A DNA stretch of 17,233 nt from 2011-GWA2-47-8b sp964361325 (GCA_964361325.1 CAYHZT010000013.1:1-17233), one strand, 5' to 3'. Positions 6,256 to 13,210 are shown, counted from the first letter of the stretch. A program made the numbers and translations. The notes: generated by a model not told the origin, from the sequence alone.

Positions 6256-6624
6256 ATGATACAAGAAAGATCTATTTTAAAAGTTGCCGATAATTCCGGA
6301 GCCCGGGTGGTCCGGTGTTTCAGGGTTTTAGGCGGTAGCCGCCGGCGTTATGCCGAAGTAGGCGACGTTATAGTTGCCTCCGTTCAAATTGCCGAACCCC
6401 GCAAGGCCATTAAGAAAAAAGACGTTGTTAAAGCTGTTGTCGTGCGCCAAAGAAAGGTGATTCACCGCGACGATGGTTCTTATATTCGTTTTGACGAAAA
6501 CGCCGTAGTTTTAATTGACGACAAAAAGGAGCCGCGAGGGACCCGTGTTTTCGGACCCCTGCCGCGCGAAGTAAAAGAAAAAGGTTTTGAAAGCATCGCC
6601 TCACTGGCGGAAGAATTGCTTTAA
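6256..6624 (+). CDS. rplN: 50S ribosomal protein uL14
   Basis: Large-subunit protein at the subunit interface and binding site of the silencing factor RsfS. The start at 6256 gives MIQERSILKVADNSGARVV, the invariant family start; the frame upstream to 6223 is inside rpsQ and rejected. 122 aa, exactly the family length. Further motifs are VGDVIVASVQIAEP, DVVKAVVVRQRK, GSYIRFDENAVVLID and GTRVFGPLPREVK. It begins 5 nt after rpsQ (AAATTATG). Confidence 0.98.
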   Translation: MIQERSILKVADNSGARVVRCFRVLGGSRRRYAEVGDVIVASVQIAEPRKAIKKKDVVKAVVVRQRKVIHRDDGSYIRFDENAVVLIDDKKEPRGTRVFGPLPREVKEKGFESIASLAEELL

Positions 6625-6628
6625 ACAT

Positions 6629-6940
6629 ATGAAAATACACAAAGGCGACACAGTGCAAATAATTTCAGGAAAGGACAGCGGCAAGACCGGCAAGATTTTA
6701 AGCGTCGATCCGCGCGGAAATTTAGTGTTAATCGAAGGACTAAATCTTTTTAAGAAACATTCTCGTCCAAAAAAGCAGGGAGAAAAGGGGCAGGTTATTA
6801 CTTTGCCGCGCCCTTTAAATATTTCAAAAGTTATGCTATTTTGTCCTAGCTGCAAAAAAGCGACGCGCGTCGGTTCTAAAATCAACGAAGAAACCAAAAC
6901 CAAGTCTCGCCAATGCAAAAATTGCAAGACAGAAATTTAA
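6629..6940 (+). CDS. rplX: 50S ribosomal protein uL24, zinc-ribbon form
   Basis: Assembly-initiator protein of the large subunit near the tunnel exit. The start at 6629 gives MKIHKGDTVQIISGKDSGKT, the KOW motif typical of L24. 103 aa, normal length. The C-terminal part holds a CxxC pair at residues 72/75 (CPSC) and another at 96/99 (CKNC), so this is a zinc-binding variant; many L24 proteins lack these cysteines. It starts 4 nt after rplN with no Shine-Dalgarno. Confidence 0.95.
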   Translation: MKIHKGDTVQIISGKDSGKTGKILSVDPRGNLVLIEGLNLFKKHSRPKKQGEKGQVITLPRPLNISKVMLFCPSCKKATRVGSKINEETKTKSRQCKNCKTEI

Positions 6941-6945
6941 ATATT

Positions 6946-7458
6946 ATGAACAAGACCGAAAATCATCAAGCGCAGTTAGAAAAAATAGTGGTCAACACCG
7001 GCATCGGGCGGCTTTCTAGTCAGCCAAATTTTACCGATAAAGTTTTACCGGCAATCATCAGTGAATTCTCCAGTATTATCGGCCAAAAACCAAAATTACG
7101 ACCGGCAATCAAATCTATTTCCGGTTTTAAGCTGCGCGAGGGGATAATCGTCGGTCTGCAGGCAACTTTGCGCCGAAAAAGAATGATGCAATTTTTGAAT
7201 AAAATAACTAAAGTAGTCTTGCCTCGCGTTCGGGACTTTCGGGGTATCAGCCCTAAAGGCATCGACGGGCGCGGCAACTTATCTTTTGGGATTAAAGATC
7301 ATTTGGTTTTTCCGGAGATCGTTCCGGAGAATTCAAAGGTAAGTTTTGGCGTAGAGATCACCGTGGTTCCCAAACATCTGAATACTCGCGAAAAAGCCGT
7401 CGAATTTTATAAACAAATCGGAATCCCGATGCAGAAAATCGTACAAAAAGATGGCTAA
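6946..7458 (+). CDS. rplE: 50S ribosomal protein uL5, short N-terminus
   Basis: Large-subunit protein of the 5S rRNA complex, contacting P-site tRNA and uS13. With the start at 6946 it is 170 aa: MNKTENHQAQLEKIVVNTGIG. In E. coli the equivalent VEKI is preceded by about 30 residues forming a helix (KLHDYYKDEVVKKLMTEF), while here only 10 precede it. The rest is normal: SGFKLREGIIVGLQATLR, VLPRVRDFRGISPKGIDGRG, FGIKDHLVFPEIVPE. An in-frame ATG at 6913 would give 181 aa, but the added residues are encoded over the rplX zinc-ribbon codons and do not resemble the missing helix. It starts 5 nt after rplX and overlaps rpsN by 8 nt. Confidence 0.94.
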   Translation: MNKTENHQAQLEKIVVNTGIGRLSSQPNFTDKVLPAIISEFSSIIGQKPKLRPAIKSISGFKLREGIIVGLQATLRRKRMMQFLNKITKVVLPRVRDFRGISPKGIDGRGNLSFGIKDHLVFPEIVPENSKVSFGVEITVVPKHLNTREKAVEFYKQIGIPMQKIVQKDG

Positions 7459-7636
7459 GAAATCCGTTGTAGCTCGTTCGCAAAAACCGCCGAAATTTTC
7501 TACTCGTATCGTGAGGCGATGTTTTCGCTGCGGTCGCAAGCGAGGGTTTATGCGCACATTTGGCATTTGCCGCATTTGTTTCCGCGAATTGGCTGGCCGA
7601 GGCGAGATTCCCGGCGTAAAAAAATCTTCCTGGTAA
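7451..7636 (+). CDS. rpsN: 30S ribosomal protein uS14, zinc-binding type (type Z)
   Basis: Small-subunit head protein. 61 aa is the length of the zinc-containing type Z form rather than the roughly 100-aa zinc-free form. The four cysteines are at residues 24, 27, 40 and 43 (RCFRCGRKRGFMRTFGICRI). The C-terminal FRELAGRGEIPGVKKSSW matches the family. Its ATG lies within the last codons of rplE (overlap 8 nt) and the next gene starts 1 nt after its stop. Confidence 0.96.
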   Translation: MAKKSVVARSQKPPKFSTRIVRRCFRCGRKRGFMRTFGICRICFRELAGRGEIPGVKKSSW

Positions 7637-7637
7637 A

Positions 7638-8021
7638 ATGTACACAAATTTACTCATACAAATTAAAAATGCCCAGCAAGCAAAAAAGAACACTATCAAA
7701 GTGCCTTATTCGGATATGGATTTTGCGGTGGCTGAAGTTTTAGGAAAAAGCCAATACGTGGAAAGTGTTGCTAAGAAAGGACGTCTGCCTAAGCGTATTA
7801 TTGAAATTAAGTTGAAATACGCGGAAAATGGTCGAGGCGCGATTAACGGCATTAAGTTTTTGAGCACGCCGTCCCGCCAGCTTTTTGGCGGATATCGGGA
7901 TTTTAGAAAAGTGAAACAAGGATACGGTATCGCGGTAGTCTCCACGCCTAAAGGAATTATGGTTTCTCATGAAGCAAGAAAGCAGAAATTAGGCGGGCAA
8001 TTATTATTTGAAATTTGGTAG
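7638..8021 (+). CDS. rpsH: 30S ribosomal protein uS8
   Basis: Small-subunit protein that binds the central domain of 16S rRNA and, in E. coli, represses the spc operon. 127 aa, family length. Motifs: TNLLIQIKNAQQAKKNTIKV, the strand IIEIKLKYAENGRGAINGIK, and the C-terminal YGIAVVSTPKGIMVSHEARK followed by GGQLLFEIW. It starts 1 nt after rpsN. A gap of 24 nt, slightly longer than its neighbours, follows before rplF. Confidence 0.95.
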   Translation: MYTNLLIQIKNAQQAKKNTIKVPYSDMDFAVAEVLGKSQYVESVAKKGRLPKRIIEIKLKYAENGRGAINGIKFLSTPSRQLFGGYRDFRKVKQGYGIAVVSTPKGIMVSHEARKQKLGGQLLFEIW

Positions 8022-8045
8022 TTCAACAAGCTCACTATAAATAAC

Positions 8046-8600
8046 ATGTCTAAACTAGCAAAAAAACCTTTAGTAATACCGCAAGGCGTCGAAGTCAAAA
8101 TTAACGGCTCGGTCTTAGAATTTTCCGGCAAAGAGGGTAAACTTTCAGTGCCGGTCCTGCCTTACGTGAGCGTTGTATTAAACGATGGCAAGCTGTCTTT
8201 TACGACGCAACAAGACGTTCGGCAAGGAAGATTAAATATTGGAACAAACGTTTCTTTAGCTAGAAATGCCGTTCAGGGAGTTAGCGCGGGTTTTCTTAAA
8301 GTGTTGGAAATAGAGGGTATCGGTTTTAAAGCTACTATGGACGGGGTAAACTTAGTTTTAACTGTTGGATTCACTCATCCGGTCAAATACAGTCCGCCGG
8401 CTGGCGTTAAATTGTCGCTTGAAAAAAATACCATCAAAATTTCCGGCATTGATAAAGCGCTTGTCGGAGAAGCGGCCGCTAAAATAAGGAAAATAAAGCC
8501 GCCGGAACCGTATAAAGGCAAGGGCATCCATTACCGTGGAGAAGTTATCCGCCGTAAGGCAGGTAAAAAAGTTGCCGGTACCGGAGCGGCTGCCGCTTAA
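8046..8600 (+). CDS. rplF: 50S ribosomal protein uL6
   Basis: Large-subunit protein near the factor-binding site and sarcin-ricin loop. 184 aa, family length. It begins MSKLAKKPLVIPQGVEVKIN. The two repeated L6 domains are visible: GSVLEFSGKEGKLSVPV, then LKVLEIEGIGFKATMDG and LVLTVGFTHPVKYSPPAG. The signature PPEPYKGKGIHYRGEVIRRK is near the C-terminus, followed by a short Ala/Gly tail. The spacer before it (8022-8045) contains no Shine-Dalgarno. Confidence 0.97.
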   Translation: MSKLAKKPLVIPQGVEVKINGSVLEFSGKEGKLSVPVLPYVSVVLNDGKLSFTTQQDVRQGRLNIGTNVSLARNAVQGVSAGFLKVLEIEGIGFKATMDGVNLVLTVGFTHPVKYSPPAGVKLSLEKNTIKISGIDKALVGEAAAKIRKIKPPEPYKGKGIHYRGEVIRRKAGKKVAGTGAAAA

Positions 8601-8604
8601 AATT

Positions 8605-8964
8605 ATGAAAAACAAAATTTTTAGAAAAAATTTAAATCGGGGATTAAGACAGAAACGCAATCGGGCGCGGATCTTTGGGACCGCCGAAAAACCACGTCTG
8701 TCTGTTTTTCGCAGCAATAAGTATACCTATGCTCAACTTATTGATGACGCTAAGGGGCATACCGTAGCCGCGGTTTCCAGTAAAGAAGTAGCCAAGAAAG
8801 GGCAGAAAAAAACCGCCGATGCGAAAGTCATGGGCGAACTGCTTGCTCAAAAAGCCAAAAAACTTGGAGTTAAAACGGCAATTTTCAATCGGTCGCATTA
8901 TAAATATCACGGTCGCGTAAAAGCGGTTGCCGAAGGGGCTCGCGAAACCGGATTAAAATTATAA
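8605..8964 (+). CDS. rplR: 50S ribosomal protein uL18
   Basis: 5S rRNA-binding protein of the central protuberance. The start at 8605 gives MKNKIFRKNLNRGLRQKRNR; the frame is open upstream to 8536 inside rplF and that part is rejected. 119 aa, family length. Motifs: GTAEKPRLSVFRSNKYTYAQ, LIDDAKGHTVAAVSSKE, FNRSHYKYHGRVKAVAEGAR, ETGLKL at the end. It begins 4 nt after rplF (AATTATG). Confidence 0.96.
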   Translation: MKNKIFRKNLNRGLRQKRNRARIFGTAEKPRLSVFRSNKYTYAQLIDDAKGHTVAAVSSKEVAKKGQKKTADAKVMGELLAQKAKKLGVKTAIFNRSHYKYHGRVKAVAEGARETGLKL

Positions 8965-8968
8965 AATT

Positions 8969-9427
8969 ATGTATAGAAAACCAAAAGAACAAAATCCGCC
9001 GGGCTTTAAGGATAAGGTGTTGGACCTTCGCCGGGTTACTCGCGTGGTAGCGGGCGGAAAAAGATTTCGTTTTCGCGCCACGGTAGTATTAGGCGACGAG
9101 AAGGGGAGAGTGGGTATTGGCATCGGCAAGGGTTTAGACGTTGCGTCTTCTGTTTCAAAGGCCAAACATGACGCTCAGAAAAACATAATGACAGTTTCCT
9201 TGCGCGGCCGCACGATTCCTCACGAAGTAGAAGCTAAATTTAGCGCCGCTCGCGTCAAAATTAAGCCGGCGGTTAACGGTCACGGCTTAAAGGCCGGAGG
9301 AGCTGTCCGTGTCGTGCTTTCTTTGGCTGGCATAAAAGATGCCACCGCGAAATGTCTTGGACGCACGCCAAATAAACTGACGAACGCGTTGGCAACAATA
9401 GAGGCGCTTAAGAAGTTAAAAGTTTAG
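8969..9427 (+). CDS. rpsE: 30S ribosomal protein uS5
   Basis: Small-subunit protein at the mRNA entry site, contributing to decoding accuracy. 152 aa. The N-terminal double-stranded RNA-binding domain reads VLDLRRVTRVVAGGKRFRFR, ATVVLGDEKGRVGIGIGKGL, and the C-terminal domain VKIKPAVNGHGLKAGGAVRV, VLSLAGIKDATAKCLGRT. It starts 4 nt after rplR. In most bacteria rpmD (uL30) comes next; here only 18 nt separate it from rplO, so rpmD is absent at this locus. Confidence 0.97.
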   Translation: MYRKPKEQNPPGFKDKVLDLRRVTRVVAGGKRFRFRATVVLGDEKGRVGIGIGKGLDVASSVSKAKHDAQKNIMTVSLRGRTIPHEVEAKFSAARVKIKPAVNGHGLKAGGAVRVVLSLAGIKDATAKCLGRTPNKLTNALATIEALKKLKV

Positions 9428-9445
9428 AATTTATAAAACAAAGAT

Positions 9446-9841
9446 ATGCAACTTCATCAATTACAACCCCAACACCCGTTAAAAGCTAAAAAACCCCGCG
9501 TGGGACGTGGAGGTAAGCGAGGCACGACTTCTGGTAAGGGTCAAAAGGGTCAGAAATCCCGCGCCGGAAGGCGTATACGCCCGGCGGAGCGAGATTATAT
9601 CCAGCGCTTGCCTAAATTGCGCGGGCTTAAGAATAAGCCCAATACCTTCAAGCTTGAGCTTTTGAACGTCAAAGATTTGGAAAAATACGCCAAAGACGGA
9701 CTGATCAACGCCGAGATTTTGGGTAAAAAGGTAAAAATTCTTGGCGGCGGAGAAATTAAAAAAGCTTTAATTGTTTCCGGTTTATCGTTCTCAAAATCAG
9801 CTAAGGAAAAAATAGAAAAAGCCGGCGGCAAAGTGGATTAG
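9446..9841 (+). CDS. rplO: 50S ribosomal protein uL15
   Basis: Late-binding large-subunit protein with a long basic N-terminal tail reaching into 23S rRNA. 131 aa, slightly shorter than the usual 145. The N-terminal tail is the characteristic RVGRGGKRGTTSGKGQKGQK followed by SRAGRRIRP, and the globular domain contains LKNKPNTFKLELLNVKDLEK and SKSAKEKIEKAGGKVD. It follows rpsE directly and ends 1 nt before secY. Confidence 0.96.
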   Translation: MQLHQLQPQHPLKAKKPRVGRGGKRGTTSGKGQKGQKSRAGRRIRPAERDYIQRLPKLRGLKNKPNTFKLELLNVKDLEKYAKDGLINAEILGKKVKILGGGEIKKALIVSGLSFSKSAKEKIEKAGGKVD

Positions 9842-9842
9842 T

Positions 9843-11117
9843 ATGACCAATAAGATTTTACAAATATTTCGAATTCCCGATCTGCGCCGAAAAATATTTT
9901 TTGTTTTATTGGGGCTTTTGGCCTTCCGTGTTCTTGCCAATATTCCAATCCCCGGAATCGATGTGGGTCGTCTGAATCAGCTTCTTAATTCCAGCCAGAT
10001 TTTCGGCTTTTTAAACATTTTTTCCGGCGGCGGTCTTTCTAATTTGTCAGTTGCTTTGTTGGGCGTCGGGCCTTACATTACCGCTACTATTATAATGCAG
10101 CTGCTTACGATGATATTTCCGTCGCTAAAGGTTATGTATTACGAAGAAGGAGCGGCCGGCCGGGCAAAATTCAATCGTTACTCGCGATATCTGACGGTTC
10201 CGTTGGCGGCTTTGCAAGGCTATGGATTTTTAAATCTTTTAACCAGTCAGGGAGTCTTGGGCCAGCTTTCAACAAGCGGACTACTTCTTAATGTTCTGAT
10301 TGTGACGGCCGGTACTATGATTTTGACTTGGATCGGCGAGCTTATTACGGAACAAAAAATCGGCAATGGCGTTTCGCTTATAATTTTTGCCGGTATTGTC
10401 GGCGGATTACCGGTGGCGATTCGTAATGCAGTCGTCAATTTTAATCCCATTCAGGTGACGTCATATATTGCTTTCGCGGTTTTGAGCGTCGTGATTATCG
10501 CCGGCGTGGTGTTTATGAATCAGGGAGAGCGTAAAGTGCCGGTTTCGTATGCCAAGCGTATTCGAGGCAATCGTGTTTACGGAGGAGTGGCAAGTTATTT
10601 GCCGTTAAAAATCAATCAGGCCGGCGTTATTCCGATTATCTTTGCCATTTCTATCATGCTTTTTCCGCAGTTTTTCGGGCAACTCGTTGCTATTTTTTCT
10701 CCCGATCTTTCGGTTACTATCCAAAATAGCGTAAATCAATTATTAAGTAATCAGCTTCTTTACAGCATTATCTACTTCACTTTAGTGGTAGTGTTTACTT
10801 ATTTTTATACCGCAATTACTTTTGATCCAAAGGAAATCGCCAAAAATCTCCAGCAAAGCGGTGGCTTTATTCCCGGTATTCGTCCCGGCGAACCGTCAGG
10901 GGAATTTTTAAGCAAATTAACCCGTCGCATTACTTTGTTCGGCGCGCTTTTTCTTGGATTAATCGCGATTTTGCCGAATATTACCCAGCTTTTGACTGGC
11001 GTCGCGACCCTGACTATCGGCGGCACCGCGCTTTTGATTGTTGTTTCTGTGGCGTTGGAAACCGTTAAACAACTTGATTCGGAACTTACTCTGCGCGAAT
11101 ACGAAGGATTGCAATAG
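9843..11117 (+). CDS. secY: Protein translocase subunit SecY
   Basis: Central channel of the Sec translocon in the cytoplasmic membrane, working with SecE, SecG, SecA and the ribosome. 424 aa with the expected ten hydrophobic segments. The N-terminus has IPIPGIDVGRL before the plug/TM2 region (IFSGGGLSNLSVALLGVGPY). The cytoplasmic loop C4 motif GERKVPVSYAKR lies at residues 228-239 and the C5 motif GGFIPGIRPGEPSGEFL begins at 340. Located in the usual place at the end of the spc operon, one base after rplO. Its 3' end is followed by a new promoter for adk. Confidence 0.98.
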   Translation: MTNKILQIFRIPDLRRKIFFVLLGLLAFRVLANIPIPGIDVGRLNQLLNSSQIFGFLNIFSGGGLSNLSVALLGVGPYITATIIMQLLTMIFPSLKVMYYEEGAAGRAKFNRYSRYLTVPLAALQGYGFLNLLTSQGVLGQLSTSGLLLNVLIVTAGTMILTWIGELITEQKIGNGVSLIIFAGIVGGLPVAIRNAVVNFNPIQVTSYIAFAVLSVVIIAGVVFMNQGERKVPVSYAKRIRGNRVYGGVASYLPLKINQAGVIPIIFAISIMLFPQFFGQLVAIFSPDLSVTIQNSVNQLLSNQLLYSIIYFTLVVVFTYFYTAITFDPKEIAKNLQQSGGFIPGIRPGEPSGEFLSKLTRRITLFGALFLGLIAILPNITQLLTGVATLTIGGTALLIVVSVALETVKQLDSELTLREYEGLQ

Positions 11118-11136
11118 AATTTTCAATTTACCCATT

Positions 11137-11152
11137 GTGGTATAATTTTTCT
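11137..11152 (+). promoter_or_regulatory. Extended -10 promoter placed for a leaderless adk transcript
   Basis: TATAAT at 11141-11146, a perfect -10 hexamer, is preceded by TG-G (11138-11140), an extended -10. A good -35 at 17-bp spacing is not visible; the best candidates are TTTTCA-like sequences 14-15 bp upstream, so the extended -10 may carry recognition. Transcription would start about 6-7 nt downstream, at or just before the A of the adk ATG (11153), leaving no room for a ribosome-binding site. That agrees with the absence of a Shine-Dalgarno. It would give adk-map expression independent of the ribosomal operon. Confidence 0.72.
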
Positions 11153-11842
11153 ATGGCGAAAAAAGCTGTAGTAATTTATGGACCGCCCGGCTCGGGGAAG
11201 GGGACACAGGCGAATCTTTTGGCCTGGACTAAAAATTTCATTCATTTTGATACCGGAAAATTTTTAGAACAAGCCGTGAACGACCCGGACAGTAATAATG
11301 ATCCTGTAATTCAGGAAGAAAAAAAACTGTTTGAAAGCGGCAAACTGCTTACGCCAAGTTTTGTTTTGAAAATTACCGAAGAAAAAACCGTCGACGTTTC
11401 CAAGGCCGGTTTTAGCATCGTTTTCAGCGGTTCGCCGAGGACAATGTTTGAGGCGTTTGGCGACGACTCGAACCGCGGTTTAGTTGATATACTAAATGAA
11501 CAATACGGTAAAAATAACGTCTTTTTTGTTTTTTTGGATATTGATCCTAAGGCCGCCATCCAGCGCAATAAAAACCGGTTAGTTTGCTCGGTCTGCGCCA
11601 CCGCGATTCTATACAGCGATGTCGCTCATAAACATAAAACCTGCCCGCTTTGCGGCGGTGTGTTGCGCACGAGAGCCGTGGATAATCCGGCAGTGCTGGA
11701 GACCCGCATTCAAGAATACGAAGAACGTACTAAGCCGATTATCGCCGAACTGGAAAAAAGAAATTATAAAATTAACAAAGTAACCGCTTCTGCTATGCCA
11801 TTTGATGTTTTTGTCGAAATTAAAAAGAAACTTAAATTATGA
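11153..11842 (+). CDS. adk: Adenylate kinase, zinc-LID type
   Basis: Cytoplasmic enzyme for AMP + ATP = 2 ADP. The start at 11153 gives MAKKAVVIYGPPGSGKGTQA; the ATG at 11135 in frame lies upstream of the promoter and is rejected. 229 aa. The P-loop is residues 10-18 (GPPGSGKGT). The LID carries a zinc ribbon with Cys145, Cys148, Cys164 and Cys167 (VCSVC and TCPLCGG). The lid and C-terminal arginines appear in LRTRAVDNPAVLETRIQEYE. The usual DGFPR motif reads SGSPRT (residues 92-97), which departs from the canonical form, so another nucleoside monophosphate kinase specificity cannot be excluded. Location after secY and before map is the classic place for adk. It overlaps map by ATGA. Confidence 0.92.
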   Translation: MAKKAVVIYGPPGSGKGTQANLLAWTKNFIHFDTGKFLEQAVNDPDSNNDPVIQEEKKLFESGKLLTPSFVLKITEEKTVDVSKAGFSIVFSGSPRTMFEAFGDDSNRGLVDILNEQYGKNNVFFVFLDIDPKAAIQRNKNRLVCSVCATAILYSDVAHKHKTCPLCGGVLRTRAVDNPAVLETRIQEYEERTKPIIAELEKRNYKINKVTASAMPFDVFVEIKKKLKL

Positions 11843-12594
11843 TAAAAACTTCGGAAGAAATCGCCAAAATCCGGAAGGCGGGAAAAATTCTGGCCACCGT
11901 GGCCAAAATTATTCTGGCCCAAGCGGAGGAGGGTAAAACCCTAAAAAGTCTTGATAAACTAGCCGAAGAATTAATTAAAAAAGCCGGCGGCGAGCCGGCT
12001 TTTTTGGGTTATCGGCCATATGGCGCCAAAAAGCCCTATCCAAATTCAATTTGCACTTCCGTTAACGATGTAGTGGTTCACGGTACGCCGAATAATTATC
12101 GCCTGGAGTTCGGTGATGTTTTAAAATTAGATTTTGGCGTTATTTATGACGGCTGGTACGCCGACGCCGCCTGGACAGTGGGCATCGGCAAAATTAGCGC
12201 CAGGGCGCAAAAACTTATTAAGGTTACGGAAAAAGCGCTCTATGCCGGCATTAAGCAAGCAAAGTCGGGAAATCATCTCGGCGATATAGGCTGGGCTATC
12301 AATAAAGAGGTTTCTGGCTACGGTTTTAAAGTTGTTGACGGATTGACCGGGCATGGCATAGGCCGGCAATTACATGAAGACCCCAGTGTTTTTAATGAAG
12401 GGGAGCGGGGAACGGGCATTTTATTGAAACCGGGCATGGTTTTGGCCATTGAACCTATGGTTAGCATCGGCACCGCTAAGATTATTCAAAACAAAGACGA
12501 CAGTTTTGCGATTGCCGACGGCAGTTTATCAGCGCATTTTGAGCATACGATTGTAATAAAGGAAAGCGGGGCGGAAATATTGACTCTTATATAA
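11839..12594 (+). CDS. map: Methionine aminopeptidase, type I
   Basis: Removes the initiator methionine from nascent proteins; dinuclear metal enzyme of the pita-bread fold. 251 aa. All metal and catalytic residues are placed as in E. coli MetAP: His81 (VVHGTP), Asp98 (KLDFGV), Asp109 (YADAAWT), His172 (GHGIG), Glu205 (AIEPM) and Glu235 (HFEHTI). There is no N-terminal zinc-finger extension or insert, which fits type Ia. Its ATG overlaps the adk stop, so translation is coupled. In many bacteria infA and rpmJ follow; here a 74-nt gap and an unrelated gene follow. Confidence 0.97.
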   Translation: MIKTSEEIAKIRKAGKILATVAKIILAQAEEGKTLKSLDKLAEELIKKAGGEPAFLGYRPYGAKKPYPNSICTSVNDVVVHGTPNNYRLEFGDVLKLDFGVIYDGWYADAAWTVGIGKISARAQKLIKVTEKALYAGIKQAKSGNHLGDIGWAINKEVSGYGFKVVDGLTGHGIGRQLHEDPSVFNEGERGTGILLKPGMVLAIEPMVSIGTAKIIQNKDDSFAIADGSLSAHFEHTIVIKESGAEILTLI

Positions 12595-12631
12595 TGCCAA
12601 TAGGGGAGACATTATTATTCACATCCCCCAC

Positions 12632-12659
12632 TTGCTTTATATTTGAGTTGCTTTAAAAT
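12632..12659 (+). promoter_or_regulatory. Weak candidate promoter before the small membrane protein
   Basis: TTGCTT at 12632-12637 and TAAAAT at 12654-12659 are 16 bp apart, giving a weak sigma-70-like promoter whose start would be within 2-3 nt of the ATG at 12669, i.e. nearly leaderless, as proposed for adk. The region is AT-rich, so a chance match is possible and the gene may instead be read from the adk promoter. Confidence 0.3.
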
Positions 12660-12668
12660 TATTATTAT

Positions 12669-13115
12669 ATGGAAAACACAAAACCAAGGAAAAAATTAAC
12701 AACCTTCGTATTATTAATGGCGATCGTGCTGCTTGCTTTGTTGGGATATTATTTATGGAAAAACGGTTTAACGCTTGGGCCGTTGAGCGGCAGTCCGAGC
12801 TATCAAGCGGTTTTCTTAAGTAATGGCCAAGTTTATTTTGGTAAGGCGTCAAATATAAATTCCAACTATCTTGACCTTAAAGATGTCTATTATTTGCAGG
12901 TTAGCGAGGTTTTACAGCCGGTACAGGGTAAAACACAGCCAGAGCCTCGTCAGTCTATTAGTTTAGCTAAATTAGGGGCTTCCGAGCTTCATAAGCCTAA
13001 AGACGCAATGAAGATCAACCGCGACCAAGTTTTGTTTATAGAAGATTTAGAAAGCGATTCGCAGGTAGTCCAGGCGATAATAAAATACAAAGAGGATCAG
13101 TTGAAGGCCCTCTAG
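12669..13115 (+). CDS. Membrane-anchored protein of unknown function
   Basis: 148 aa. The N-terminus is basic (KPRKK) and followed by one hydrophobic segment at about residues 11-29 (LTTFVLLMAIVLLALLGYYL), so the protein is probably anchored in the cytoplasmic membrane with the rest outside. The soluble part contains YQAVFLSNGQVYFGKASNIN, then a strand-rich DVYYLQVSEVLQP and the C-terminal MKINRDQVLFIEDLESDSQV. I recall proteins of this pattern (NGQVYFGK ... VYYLQV ... HKPKDAM-like ... INRDQVLFIEDL) as common hypothetical proteins in Patescibacteria, but cannot verify this here. No enzyme motif and no cysteine are seen. It is the last plus-strand gene, 74 nt after map and 14 nt before a strong terminator. 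Confidence 0.85.
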   Translation: MENTKPRKKLTTFVLLMAIVLLALLGYYLWKNGLTLGPLSGSPSYQAVFLSNGQVYFGKASNINSNYLDLKDVYYLQVSEVLQPVQGKTQPEPRQSISLAKLGASELHKPKDAMKINRDQVLFIEDLESDSQVVQAIIKYKEDQLKAL

Positions 13116-13129
13116 AAGACAGAAAATAG

Positions 13130-13157
13130 AAAAGACCCCCAAGTTCGGGGGTCTTTT
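13130..13157 (+). terminator. Intrinsic terminator of the plus-strand transcript
   Basis: Perfect 11-bp inverted repeat AAAAGACCCCC (13130-13140) and GGGGGTCTTTT (13147-13157) with a 6-nt loop AAGTTC and a T-tract. It closes the adk-map-unknown gene unit 14 nt after the last stop. The A-tract on the other side makes it potentially bidirectional, so it could also catch minus-strand transcription that passes the spoVR terminator. Confidence 0.9.
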
Positions 13158-13174
13158 AGTTTGCCGCAGGGATA

Positions 13175-13200
13175 TGTCGCAAAACCATTCTTGTGCGACA
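13175..13200. repeat. Hairpin in the convergent intergenic region
   Basis: TGTCGCA (13175-13181) and TGCGACA (13194-13200) form a 7-bp perfect stem with a 12-nt loop. It has no T-tract on either side, so it is not a typical terminator. It lies between the two converging terminators. Function unknown; it could be a protein-binding palindrome, an RNA 3'-end stabiliser or chance. Confidence 0.45.
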
Positions 13201-13210
13201 GGTAATCAAA

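Noticed and set aside
6913..6945. Upstream ATG for rplE giving 181 aa
   Set aside because: The extra residues overlap the conserved zinc-ribbon codons of rplX and do not match the uL5 N-terminal helix.
8036..8041. TATAAA before rplF as a -10 element
   Set aside because: Only 4 nt from the ATG, so transcription would start inside the gene; no -35 is visible.
12580..12595. TTGACT and TATAAT at the end of map
   Set aside because: The two hexamers are only 4 bp apart, so they cannot form one sigma-70 promoter.
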